Part shown: positions 1 to 5,137 of the stretch, one piece after another
Layout of the letters: every line of letters starts with the position of its first letter
Position numbering within the stretch: position 1 is the first letter of the stretch
Origin: Chloroflexota bacterium
GTDB lineage: Bacteria; Chloroflexota; Anaerolineae; Aggregatilineales; UBA2796
Direction of reading: 5' to 3'
Assembly: GCA_017743585.1 (NCBI GenBank)
Contig: JAGHYP010000205.1
Location: 1-5,137 of the forward strand
DNA length: 5,137 nucleotides
Made by a program: the position numbers and the translations under genes
The notes under the pieces: model-generated
Told to the model about the DNA's origin: nothing
Databases searched by the model: none
The model's input: only the letters and a program-made list of their open reading frames with translations

Positions 1-46
1 TCGCTGCGCAGTGAGCTTGCTGCTTTTTATATTCTGCCTTCGCGTT

Positions 47-1759
47 TCAAGGCCGGCCGTTGCGCTCGCGCAGGTATTTCTCACGGTTGACGTTGCGCGC
101 GATCTTGCCGCTGCTGGTCTTGTGCAGCCACTTAGGGTCTACAATGTACACATCGCTCAGGGTGACATCAGCCTCCTGCGCCACGCGCATGCGCACCTGA
201 CGCGCGATCTCGAAGCGCTCGTCCTCGTCATCTGTCTCCACTTCGCAGACCATGACGACGGACTCCGTGCCGAGCTGCTCATCTTCAACGCCGAAGGCGA
301 CCGTCCGACCCGGCTTGACGCCTTTGACTTTGTCTGCGATCGCCTCAAGGTCTTGCGGATAGATGTTCTTGCCGCCGACGATGATCAAGTCTTTTTTGCG
401 CCCTGTGATGTACAGCTCGCCATTCGCGATGTAGCCGTAATCGCCCGTCAAGTACCAGCCGTTGAAGAGCGCCTGCTCGGTCAGGTCAGGGCGGCGATAG
501 TAGCCGCTCAACATGCTATCGCTGCGCACAGCCACCTCGCCAACGTGCCGCTCAGGCAACGGCTGACGCGCCTCATCCACGATTTGCACCTCGCAGTTCG
601 GAATCGGCACGCCGCACGAGAGCATCTCAACAGTGAGCTCGCCAGCAACGGCTGGGCGCGCAATGTGCTGAGTGCTGAGCGCTTCGCGGCTGATCAGATC
701 AATATTTGGCAGGCTATCAATGCCGCCTTGCGTCACGGCAAAGGTGTTTTCCGCCATTGCATAGCAGGTCGCCAGCATCTCAGGGCGCACGCCGTAGGCT
801 GCATAGCGCGCCGCAAACTGACGATGACTCTCAGCGCGCATCGGCTCGGAGCAATTGATGAAAGCGCGCATGCTCGCCAAACTGACGCCCTCTAGCGCGT
901 CATCGCGCACGCGCTGCGCCAAGAAGTTGTAAGCGAAGTTCGGCATCCAGCACAACGTGCCGCGATACTGGCTGATGGCGTGCAGCATCACCTTCGGATC
1001 GCGCACCCAGTGATGCGGCGAGATCAGCACCAGCGGAATGCCTTGCACCAAAGGCAACACAAAGGCGGCGATCAGCCCCATGTCGTGGTAGAGCGGCAGC
1101 CACGAAACGATGCAATCCGCTGGGTTCAGCCGGATGGCAGCGCTGTAGCTGGCGATCTGGTTCAGCACTGCGCCGTGCGAGAGCGCCACGCCTTTCTGCA
1201 AGCCTGTGGTGCCGCTGCTGTGCTGCAGGAAGGCAATATCCTCGCCGCGCACCTCAAAATTGAATTGCGGCACGCCTTCGCTTGGACGCAACGCCGCCTC
1301 GCTCACGATCGGCACGCCGCTGTTGAGCGCGGCGAGCGAATCAGCATATTGCGCTGAGGCGATCACGACTTTGGCGCCAGAGTGGCTGATCAGCAAGCGC
1401 ACGCGCTCAAAGTAGAGCGCAGGATCGAGCCTATCCGAGAGAAACGGAAAGATCGAAGGTATTGCGCCGAGCATCAGCGCGCCCCAGAAGGCGTAGAGCA
1501 GCGCCTCAGAGTGATCCATGACCAAAATGGCGAGATCGTGCCGCCCAATACCGATGCCGCGCAGCGTCTCGGCGTAGCGCGCCGCGTTCTCGAAGAATGC
1601 GCGGTACGTGATCGGCCTATGCGGCGCGTTACCCGCAGGCACGAAGATCACGGCGTTCGCCTCAGGGCGCTCGCGATAATGTTGCGCAGCGCGTTCCAGC
1701 AGGCTCTGATATGCTCTGCGCGTCTCGGGCAGGACAAATCTAGCGGTGTGCTGCGACAT
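47..1759 (-). CDS. Fatty acyl-AMP ligase (FAAL-like, AMP-binding superfamily)
   Basis: This 570-residue adenylate-forming enzyme should activate a fatty acid with ATP to acyl-AMP in the cytoplasm and hand it to an acyl carrier protein. Visible motifs in order are the P-loop SSGTTGLQKG (181-190), WLPLYHDMGL (220-229), the adenine-site YAMAE (333-337), the ribose-binding TGD (438-440), the hinge region TGRKKDLIIVGGKNIYPQD (452-470), and the C-terminal catalytic lysine K552 in KTSSGKIAR. The YHDMGL and YPQD wording, plus the segment around 355-390 ending in LSCGVPIPN, are typical of FAALs rather than acyl-CoA synthetases. The length fits the family, and both the large N-terminal and the small C-terminal domains are complete. 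The start codon lies inside the upstream acyl carrier protein gene (20-base overlap), with only a weak ribosome binding site, which suggests translational coupling. An acyl-CoA ligase cannot be excluded without a structural check of the FAAL-specific insertion. Confidence 0.9.
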   Translation of the reverse strand: MSQHTARFVLPETRRAYQSLLERAAQHYRERPEANAVIFVPAGNAPHRPITYRAFFENAARYAETLRGIGIGRHDLAILVMDHSEALLYAFWGALMLGAIPSIFPFLSDRLDPALYFERVRLLISHSGAKVVIASAQYADSLAALNSGVPIVSEAALRPSEGVPQFNFEVRGEDIAFLQHSSGTTGLQKGVALSHGAVLNQIASYSAAIRLNPADCIVSWLPLYHDMGLIAAFVLPLVQGIPLVLISPHHWVRDPKVMLHAISQYRGTLCWMPNFAYNFLAQRVRDDALEGVSLASMRAFINCSEPMRAESHRQFAARYAAYGVRPEMLATCYAMAENTFAVTQGGIDSLPNIDLISREALSTQHIARPAVAGELTVEMLSCGVPIPNCEVQIVDEARQPLPERHVGEVAVRSDSMLSGYYRRPDLTEQALFNGWYLTGDYGYIANGELYITGRKKDLIIVGGKNIYPQDLEAIADKVKGVKPGRTVAFGVEDEQLGTESVVMVCEVETDDEDERFEIARQVRMRVAQEADVTLSDVYIVDPKWLHKTSSGKIARNVNREKYLRERNGRP

Positions 1760-1985
1760 AATCGGCGATCATCCGCACGGTATCCATCTTTTCGGCTGTC
1801 ATATCTACGTCGGCGGGGCGGAAGCCGTAGGTCTCTTCGATGAACAACTGAACTTCCACCAGCGAGAACGAATCTATCAGTCCGCCTCTGATCAGCGAGT
1901 CATCATCGCCCAGCTTGTAGTCCGGGCGGCGCAAGATGTTGTTCAGGATAAATGTGCGCACTACGTCACGGATTTCTGCGCTCAT
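1740..1985 (-). CDS. Stand-alone acyl carrier protein
   Basis: This small acidic protein (81 residues from the ATG at 1985) carries acyl chains on a 4'-phosphopantetheine arm. The attachment site is S39 in the motif GGLIDSFSLVEV (34-45). The helix-rich pattern and the length match a discrete ACP, and the IDSFS version is common in carrier proteins that partner AMP ligases. It overlaps the ligase gene by 20 bases, so the two proteins almost certainly work as a loading pair. A TTG in the same frame at 2006 would add seven residues. I prefer the ATG because the protein then begins directly with the family-like MSAEIRDVV. Neither start has an ideal Shine-Dalgarno: a GGAG lies about 15 bases before the ATG and overlaps the TTG. 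The gene has its own promoter at 2029-2056. It is not the housekeeping fatty-acid ACP, judging by the partner and by the absence of fab genes. Confidence 0.88.
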   Translation of the reverse strand: MSAEIRDVVRTFILNNILRRPDYKLGDDDSLIRGGLIDSFSLVEVQLFIEETYGFRPADVDMTAEKMDTVRMIADYVAAHR

Positions 1986-2028
1986 GGCCGCTTGAACTAT
2001 CTCCAATTCTCGACGGCAATTTGCGGCG

Positions 2029-2056
2029 ATTATAGCTTACAAGCGGCGCGGGGCAA
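2029..2056 (-). promoter_or_regulatory. Predicted sigma-70 promoter for the ACP-ligase operon
   Basis: On the minus strand, TTGCCC (2051-2056) and a perfect TATAAT (2029-2034) are separated by 16 bases. Transcription would begin near 2022, giving a leader of about 37 bases to the ATG at 1985. The -35 box shares two bases with the T-tract of the tRNA terminator immediately upstream. Confidence 0.6.
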
Positions 2057-2079
2057 AAAACAGGGCGCTGTGCGCGCCC
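2055..2079 (-). terminator. Intrinsic terminator of tRNA-Val
   Basis: On the minus strand, GGGCGC (2074-2079) pairs perfectly with GCGCCC (2063-2068) across a five-base loop. Two bases (TG) then lead into six T residues (2055-2060). The hairpin starts 10 bases after the tRNA discriminator base, so it should end the tRNA transcript and insulate the ACP-ligase operon. Confidence 0.8.
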
Positions 2080-2088
2080 GATGAGCTG

Positions 2089-2162
2089 TGGGTCGTAGAA
2101 GACTCGAACTTCTGACCTCGTCGATGTCAACGACGCGCTCTAGCCAACTGAGCTAACGACCC
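2089..2162 (-). tRNA. tRNA-Val (anticodon GAC)
   Basis: This is a complete 74-base cloverleaf on the minus strand. The acceptor stem GGGTCGT/ACGACCC is fully paired, and the D stem is GCTC/GAGC with a nine-base loop containing GG. The anticodon stem CGTCG/CGACG encloses the loop TTGACAT, which puts GAC at positions 34-36; it reads the valine codons GUC and GUU. The variable loop is five bases, and the T stem AGAAG/CTTCT carries the TTCGAGT loop. The discriminator base is A, and CCA is not encoded, so it must be added by nucleotidyltransferase. The gene has its own promoter upstream and a terminator downstream. Confidence 0.97.
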
Positions 2163-2176
2163 TAGCTGTATCCCCA

Positions 2177-2205
2177 ATTATAAAGCATTGCGCAGCGCTT
2201 GGCAA
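2177..2205 (-). promoter_or_regulatory. Predicted sigma-70 promoter of tRNA-Val
   Basis: On the minus strand, TTGCCA (2200-2205) and a perfect TATAAT (2177-2182) lie 17 bases apart, the optimal spacing. The start point would be near 2170, about eight bases before the mature tRNA. This is the strongest promoter in the window. Confidence 0.75.
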
Positions 2206-2222
2206 GAGCCAACTCTGCTCGC

Positions 2223-2251
2223 TTGTGCAGCCTGCAGCATATGGTTACAAT
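2223..2251 (+). promoter_or_regulatory. Predicted promoter of the TIR-domain gene
   Basis: On the plus strand, TTGTGC (2223-2228) and TACAAT (2246-2251) are separated by 17 bases. Transcription would start near 2258, about 34 bases before the ATG at 2292. It is divergent from the tRNA promoter, with only 17 bases between the two -35 boxes. The consensus match is moderate. Confidence 0.45.
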
Positions 2252-2291
2252 CGCTTGCGCAAATAGCCCGCGCAAGGTTTGACAAGCAGCT

Positions 2292-3122
2292 ATGCAAGTT
2301 TTTATCAGTTACGCCCGCGCAGATAGCGCCTTTGCTTTGCGGCTGGCTGAAGACCTCTCCGAGTACGATCTGACGCTGTGGATGGACGTGCGGAGCATCC
2401 CTAAAGGCGCTAACTGGGATAACGAGGTGCAGAAGGGGCTTGATTCAAGCGACTTGATGCTCGTTTTGCTCTCACCTAACTCGGTTAACTCCCAGAATGT
2501 GGCAGATGAGTGGAGCTATTTCATTGAGAAAAATAAGCCCGTCTTGCCGCTGCTGATCGCGCCGACCGAAGTGCCATTCCGCCTCTCGCGCCGCCAGCGC
2601 ATAGACTTCACAACCGACTATGAAGTCGGCTTCCGCGAGCTATTGCGCGCCATCGGCTCGCCGGCGCGCCTCGATCCCGATAGGACTGAGCGCCTTGCTA
2701 GGCCCAAGCCGCTGCTGCGCCCCTTCGAGCGCGCTGAGAGCGCCCCTCAGCGCGGGCAAGCTGCTTTCAGCGGCCGCCCGCCGACTGTCGAGCTGAGCGT
2801 GCGCGCGTTGCCCGTGGTCTGGGCAGCGCGCTACCACTGGTGGAACGGTATGCGCGGCGGCGCGCTCGGCGAAGTGCTGATCAATCCGCGCGAGATGCTC
2901 CTCGTGCCGCCCACTGAGCCTGTCATCAGCATTCCGCTCAGCAACCTGATCACAGTCAAGGCACAACGCGCGCTCGATCCGCACCTCAGATTGACCTACT
3001 ACGGCGCTCAAGGTCAATTTCAAAGTCTGGTGATGATGGGCGCCACGCGCGCACGCCGACGCGCCATCAACCAAGAGATCGTGAATTTGTTGAAATGGTT
3101 GACCAAGCGCTCATTGGAGTAG
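2292..3122 (+). CDS. TIR-domain protein with C-terminal PH/GRAM-like region
   Basis: This is a 276-residue cytoplasmic protein with no signal peptide or membrane segment. Residues 1-123 form a bacterial TIR domain. It opens with VFISYARAD (3-11), continues with LWMDVRSIPKG (29-39), and has the core SPNSVNSQNVADEWSYF (61-77) followed by KPVLPLLI (82-89). E73 in DEW sits where NAD-cleaving TIR domains carry their catalytic glutamate, so NADase or signalling activity is plausible. Residues 124-165 are a Pro/Arg/Ala-rich linker. Residues 166-276 alternate short hydrophobic strands (ALGEVLI, EMLLVP, VISIPLSNLITV, HLRLTYY, FQSLVMM) and end in a basic helix. That pattern is like a small PH/GRAM domain; this is my reading, not a database hit. 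The ribosome binding site is weak (AAGG, about 15 bases upstream). TIR proteins act in anti-phage immunity or NAD metabolism, but no recognised defence partner is adjacent. Confidence 0.9.
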   Translation: MQVFISYARADSAFALRLAEDLSEYDLTLWMDVRSIPKGANWDNEVQKGLDSSDLMLVLLSPNSVNSQNVADEWSYFIEKNKPVLPLLIAPTEVPFRLSRRQRIDFTTDYEVGFRELLRAIGSPARLDPDRTERLARPKPLLRPFERAESAPQRGQAAFSGRPPTVELSVRALPVVWAARYHWWNGMRGGALGEVLINPREMLLVPPTEPVISIPLSNLITVKAQRALDPHLRLTYYGAQGQFQSLVMMGATRARRRAINQEIVNLLKWLTKRSLE

Positions 3123-3134
3123 CGCCTAGATACC

Positions 3135-3144
3135 CAAGCGCTTG
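3135..3144. repeat. Perfect 10-base palindrome
   Basis: CAAGCGCTTG is its own reverse complement and lies 13 bases after the TIR stop codon. It may be an operator half or chance, since GCGC-centred words are common in this DNA. Confidence 0.35.
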
Positions 3145-3184
3145 CTCGGCTCGTCTTCGATGCCTTTGGGCTGAAGCCGCCCGG

Positions 3185-3196
3185 CCCTTGCAAGGG
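3185..3196. repeat. Perfect 12-base palindrome, possible operator
   Basis: CCCTTGCAAGGG is its own reverse complement and lies about 90 bases before the hydrolase start codon. Its location between two genes on the same strand would suit a repressor site for the hydrolase-lipB operon, but no promoter could be placed beside it. It could also form a loop-less stem in RNA; no T-tract follows. Confidence 0.4.
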
Positions 3197-3285
3197 AGCG
3201 CGACAGAACACCTCTACAGCGCAGCTGCGGGCCAACCTCAGCGCAGCCGCGCCGCGCATCTCGGCTAGCCAGAAGGAATGCGGAA

Positions 3286-4053
3286 ATGGACGAACAAGCA
3301 ATCCGTGAAGGGCTGTATGTGGCGCATTTTGTGCAGCATCGCATCAACAGCGGCTATATCCAAATTATGGACGGCGAGCGCAGCCTACCTGCCTTCTGGG
3401 CGCATCCACAAATTGGCGGCACGTTTCCGGGGCTGGTGCTGATTCACGGCGAGCGCGGCTTGAACAATCAAATCCGAATGCGCGTGCGTCGCTTCGCTGA
3501 GCTGGGCTATTATGTGATCGCGCCTGAGCTATTCAGCGCGCCCTCCAGCACGGACGATGTGCAAGCATGCCGCGCCGCGCTGCGCAGAGGTGGTGAGTCG
3601 CCCGTGCTGGCGGCGTTGCAAGTGCTGCGCACGCACAATCGGCTCAACGGCAAGCTTGGCGTGGTCGGTTGGTCAAGCGGCGGCGAGATCGCCTTCCGCA
3701 TAGCGCTCACCCAGCTCGATCTGAAAGCCGCCGCGATCTTCGGCGGCAATCCGCAGCCTGTCCTCAGCGAGCTGCATAACGATCAGACCGCTATTCTCGC
3801 CCTCTACGGCGATGACGACCCTGAAGTGCCGCCCGTCACGCTCAACAAGCTGTGGGAAGAACTGGCGCGGAGCAAGGCGCGCTGGCAGATGATCGTCTAT
3901 CCGAACGTGGCGAACGACTTCAAAGATGAGGCATCGCCGCGCTATCATCCGTACTACGCCGCTGATGCTTGGCGGCGTTGCGTTGAGTTCCTGCGCGAGC
4001 TGCTCGAGCCGCCTGCGCCGGCGGTCAGCCTAAAGGTGAACGCGCGGGCATGA
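3286..4053 (+). CDS. Dienelactone hydrolase family protein, catalytic His replaced
   Basis: This 255-residue alpha/beta-hydrolase-fold protein is cytoplasmic with no signal peptide. Family landmarks are PGLVLIHGERGLN (48-60), AELGYYVIAPELF (71-83), the nucleophile elbow GWSSGG (128-133), the acid-loop GDDDPEVP (175-182) with D178, and the C-terminal SPRYHPYYAADAW (217-229). Typical dienelactone hydrolases use a Cys-Asp-His triad and have HExxGLN near the N-terminus. Here the nucleophile position is S130 instead of Cys. The glutamate after His54 is Gly55. The histidine of the usual GH-x-F motif is N210 (ANDF, 209-212). It may therefore be a weak hydrolase using another histidine such as H221, or a non-catalytic binder. 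It has a good ribosome binding site (AAGGA, eight-base spacing). The last codons overlap lipB by an ATGA, which implies coupled expression. The substrate is unknown. Confidence 0.88.
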   Translation: MDEQAIREGLYVAHFVQHRINSGYIQIMDGERSLPAFWAHPQIGGTFPGLVLIHGERGLNNQIRMRVRRFAELGYYVIAPELFSAPSSTDDVQACRAALRRGGESPVLAALQVLRTHNRLNGKLGVVGWSSGGEIAFRIALTQLDLKAAAIFGGNPQPVLSELHNDQTAILALYGDDDPEVPPVTLNKLWEELARSKARWQMIVYPNVANDFKDEASPRYHPYYAADAWRRCVEFLRELLEPPAPAVSLKVNARA

Positions 4054-4772
4054 GCGACGCGCCGTGTGCCGTGATTTACGCGGGCAAATTGCTCTACGCT
4101 GAGGCGTGGTCGCTGCAGAAGCGCTTGGCTGCCGCGCGCGCCGCCGACGCCGTGCCGGACACTTTGTTATTGCTAGAGCATCCGCATACCTACACGCTCG
4201 GCTCGGCAGGCAAGCTCGAGCATCTGCTCCTGACGCCTGCGCAGCTGGCTGAGCGGGGCATCGCGCTGCATCACGTTGACCGCGGCGGCGATATCACCTA
4301 TCACGGCGACGGCCAGCTGGTCGGTTATCCGATCCTGCGTCTGCCGGGCGGCGCAGATGGCTTGCACGCCGATGTGATCGCTTACCTGCGCACGCTAGAG
4401 CAGGTCATCATAGATTTTCTGGCGTGCTACGGCGTGCAAGGCGAGCGAATTGACGGCTTAAGCGGCGTCTGGGTACGGAGAGACGGCGCGCCGCACAAGA
4501 TCGCGGCGCTTGGCGTGCGCGTGACGAGCAAACGCATCACGCAGCACGGCTTCGCGCTCAACATCACGACCGATCTGCGCTACTTTGACGGCATTGTGCC
4601 GTGTGGCATTCGCGATAAAGGGGTGACGCGCCTCGCCGATCTGGTTGCGCAGCCGCCTGACCTGCTCACAGCTGCCCAGCAGCTCGCGTCGATCTTCGCT
4701 GCGCACTTCAAGCGGCAACTTCACGCGGAAACCTTAGATCGCCTGTTGGGGACTTCAGGAGGCTGCGCATGA
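4050..4772 (+). CDS. lipB: Lipoyl(octanoyl) transferase LipB
   Basis: This enzyme moves an octanoyl group from octanoyl-ACP to the lipoyl-domain lysine of apo-proteins such as the 2-oxoacid dehydrogenases and GcvH, the first step of endogenous lipoate synthesis. At 240 residues it is full length. Visible motifs are LLEHPHTYTLG (41-51), RGGDITYHGDGQLVGYP (78-94) with H85, the lysine motif HKIAALGV (149-156) with K150, and PCG (184-186) with the acyl-accepting C185. Both catalytic residues, Cys and Lys, are present. The usual YHGPGQ reads YHGDGQ here, a Pro-to-Asp change beside the active site. The start overlaps the hydrolase stop by four bases, and an AAAGGTG lies a little far upstream, so translation probably depends on coupling. 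The lipoyl synthase gene lipA, a frequent neighbour, is not in this window. Confidence 0.96.
   Translation: MSDAPCAVIYAGKLLYAEAWSLQKRLAAARAADAVPDTLLLLEHPHTYTLGSAGKLEHLLLTPAQLAERGIALHHVDRGGDITYHGDGQLVGYPILRLPGGADGLHADVIAYLRTLEQVIIDFLACYGVQGERIDGLSGVWVRRDGAPHKIAALGVRVTSKRITQHGFALNITTDLRYFDGIVPCGIRDKGVTRLADLVAQPPDLLTAAQQLASIFAAHFKRQLHAETLDRLLGTSGGCA
4757..4762 (+). promoter_or_regulatory. Strong ribosome binding site for the last gene
   Basis: AGGAGG lies six bases before the ATG at 4769, inside the end of lipB. It is the best Shine-Dalgarno in the window and is the main support for the start of the truncated final gene. Confidence 0.8.
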
Positions 4773-5137
4773 GTTTCACGTTGCGCCCGAAGATTTTCTC
4801 GCTCTTGGTCTGTTCACACGTCGAGGTGGATGTCACGACTGGCGGTTGGCAGCTAGCGCCGCTGAGCCACGTGGCAACGCGCGATTTGCCGCTGCTGCTC
4901 AACGTCGTGCTATGTGCCAACATCATGGCGCCGCCTGAGGAATACGAGATCGGCTTTCGCATTTTTCACGCGGAGCAGCCTGACGGCTTGCCGTTGAGCG
5001 CGCCGATGCGTCTGCGACCTGAGGCGGGCAAGAATGTGGACTTCATGGCGCGCCTTGCGCTCAAGCTGACCAGCACCGGTCTCTACCTTATCGAGGCGCG
5101 TCTGGGCGATTTCGATACGGCGCTGACGCCGTTGCGC
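4769..5137 (+). CDS. Unrecognised small protein, 3' end cut by window
   Basis: The frame opens at ATG 4769, overlaps the lipB stop by ATGA, has an excellent ribosome binding site, and stays open for 123 codons to the window end without a stop. The protein begins MSFTLRPKIFSLLVCSHVEV and continues with VTTGGWQLAPLSHVATRDLP and a run of beta-like segments (EYEIGFRIFHA, NVDFMARLALKL, GLYLIEARLGD). It has no signal peptide and no predicted membrane span. The opening KxFSLLVC-x(3)-EVD-x(3)-G and the closing GLYLIEARLGD remind me of small DUF6941-type proteins of unknown function, a weak resemblance from memory. Linkage to lipB suggests co-expression, not a known role in lipoate synthesis. Confidence 0.75.
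   Translation, partial: MSFTLRPKIFSLLVCSHVEVDVTTGGWQLAPLSHVATRDLPLLLNVVLCANIMAPPEEYEIGFRIFHAEQPDGLPLSAPMRLRPEAGKNVDFMARLALKLTSTGLYLIEARLGDFDTALTPLR

Larger units (their letters stand above)
3123..3285 (+). other. Intergenic gap between the TIR gene and the hydrolase-lipB operon
   Basis: These 163 bases hold no credible open reading frame on either strand. There is no hairpin followed by a T-tract, so no intrinsic terminator for the TIR gene is evident. I found no convincing -35/-10 pair for the downstream operon. The stretch contains two perfect palindromes and ends in the ribosome binding site AAGGA (3273-3277), which lies eight bases before the next start codon. Confidence 0.6.

Noticed and set aside
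1..46. Possible terminator or start of another gene after the FAAL stop
   Set aside because: On the minus strand the last bases can form a five-pair stem (with one G-T wobble) but the window ends before any T-tract. No start codon with a ribosome binding site is visible.
11..895. Long plus-strand open frame of 294 codons opposite the FAAL gene
   Set aside because: It is antisense to a gene with clear family motifs, its protein is a low-quality Ala/Arg/His-rich sequence with no recognisable domain, and it has no ribosome binding site. It is a GC-rich shadow frame.
2089..2162. tRNA-Val as an integration site for a genomic island carrying the TIR gene
   Set aside because: The 3' end of the tRNA is not repeated elsewhere in the window, no integrase is present, and the TIR gene lies on the 5' side of the tRNA, the wrong side for classic tRNA integration.
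2279..2284. Perfect TTGACA just before the TIR start codon
   Set aside because: No -10-like hexamer lies 16-18 bases downstream, and a start there would fall inside the coding region, so it is probably chance.
2640..3074. Minus-strand open frame opposite the C-terminal part of the TIR gene
   Set aside because: It has no start signal, no recognisable domain and an arginine/alanine-rich composition expected of antisense in GC-rich DNA. The plus-strand frame continues uninterrupted from the TIR domain.
2292..3122. TIR gene as part of a multi-gene Thoeris-like defence system
   Set aside because: No adjacent ThsA/SLOG-SIR2, STING, SAVED or cyclase gene is present. The neighbours are a tRNA, an ACP-ligase pair and a lipB operon.

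Overview
This window looks like chromosomal DNA from a GC-rich bacterium. Genes are tightly packed, overlaps are short, -10/-35 promoters are of the sigma-70 type, and the tRNA lacks an encoded CCA. No marker here fixes the phylum. The heavy use of GCGC-containing words and the gene styles made me think of Chloroflexota, but that is only a guess. There are no insertion sequences, CRISPR arrays, integrases or phage genes.

Left part (minus strand, about 47-2205). Reading right to left, a promoter drives a tRNA-Val(GAC), which ends in a strong intrinsic terminator. A second promoter, whose -35 box overlaps the terminator's T-tract, then drives a two-gene cassette: a stand-alone acyl carrier protein followed, with a 20-base overlap, by a fatty acyl-AMP ligase (FAAL-like). 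The expected chemistry is activation of a fatty acid as acyl-AMP and its transfer to the phosphopantetheine arm of the neighbouring ACP. No polyketide synthase, NRPS or other acceptor enzyme is visible, so the final product is unknown.

Middle (plus strand, 2223-3122). A divergent promoter lies 17 bases from the tRNA promoter. It is followed by a TIR-domain protein with the conserved acidic residue expected in NAD-cleaving TIR domains. A Pro/Arg-rich linker of much higher GC joins the TIR domain to a C-terminal region that reads like a small PH/GRAM-type beta domain. I consider this TIR plus PH-like architecture the most interesting item in the window.

Right part (plus strand, 3286-5137). Three genes are translationally coupled by ATGA overlaps. 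They are a dienelactone-hydrolase-family alpha/beta protein whose catalytic histidine is replaced by asparagine, lipoyl(octanoyl) transferase LipB, and an unrecognised small protein that runs off the window end. The 163 bases between the TIR gene and this operon hold two perfect short palindromes but no gene and no clear terminator, so read-through from the TIR gene is possible.
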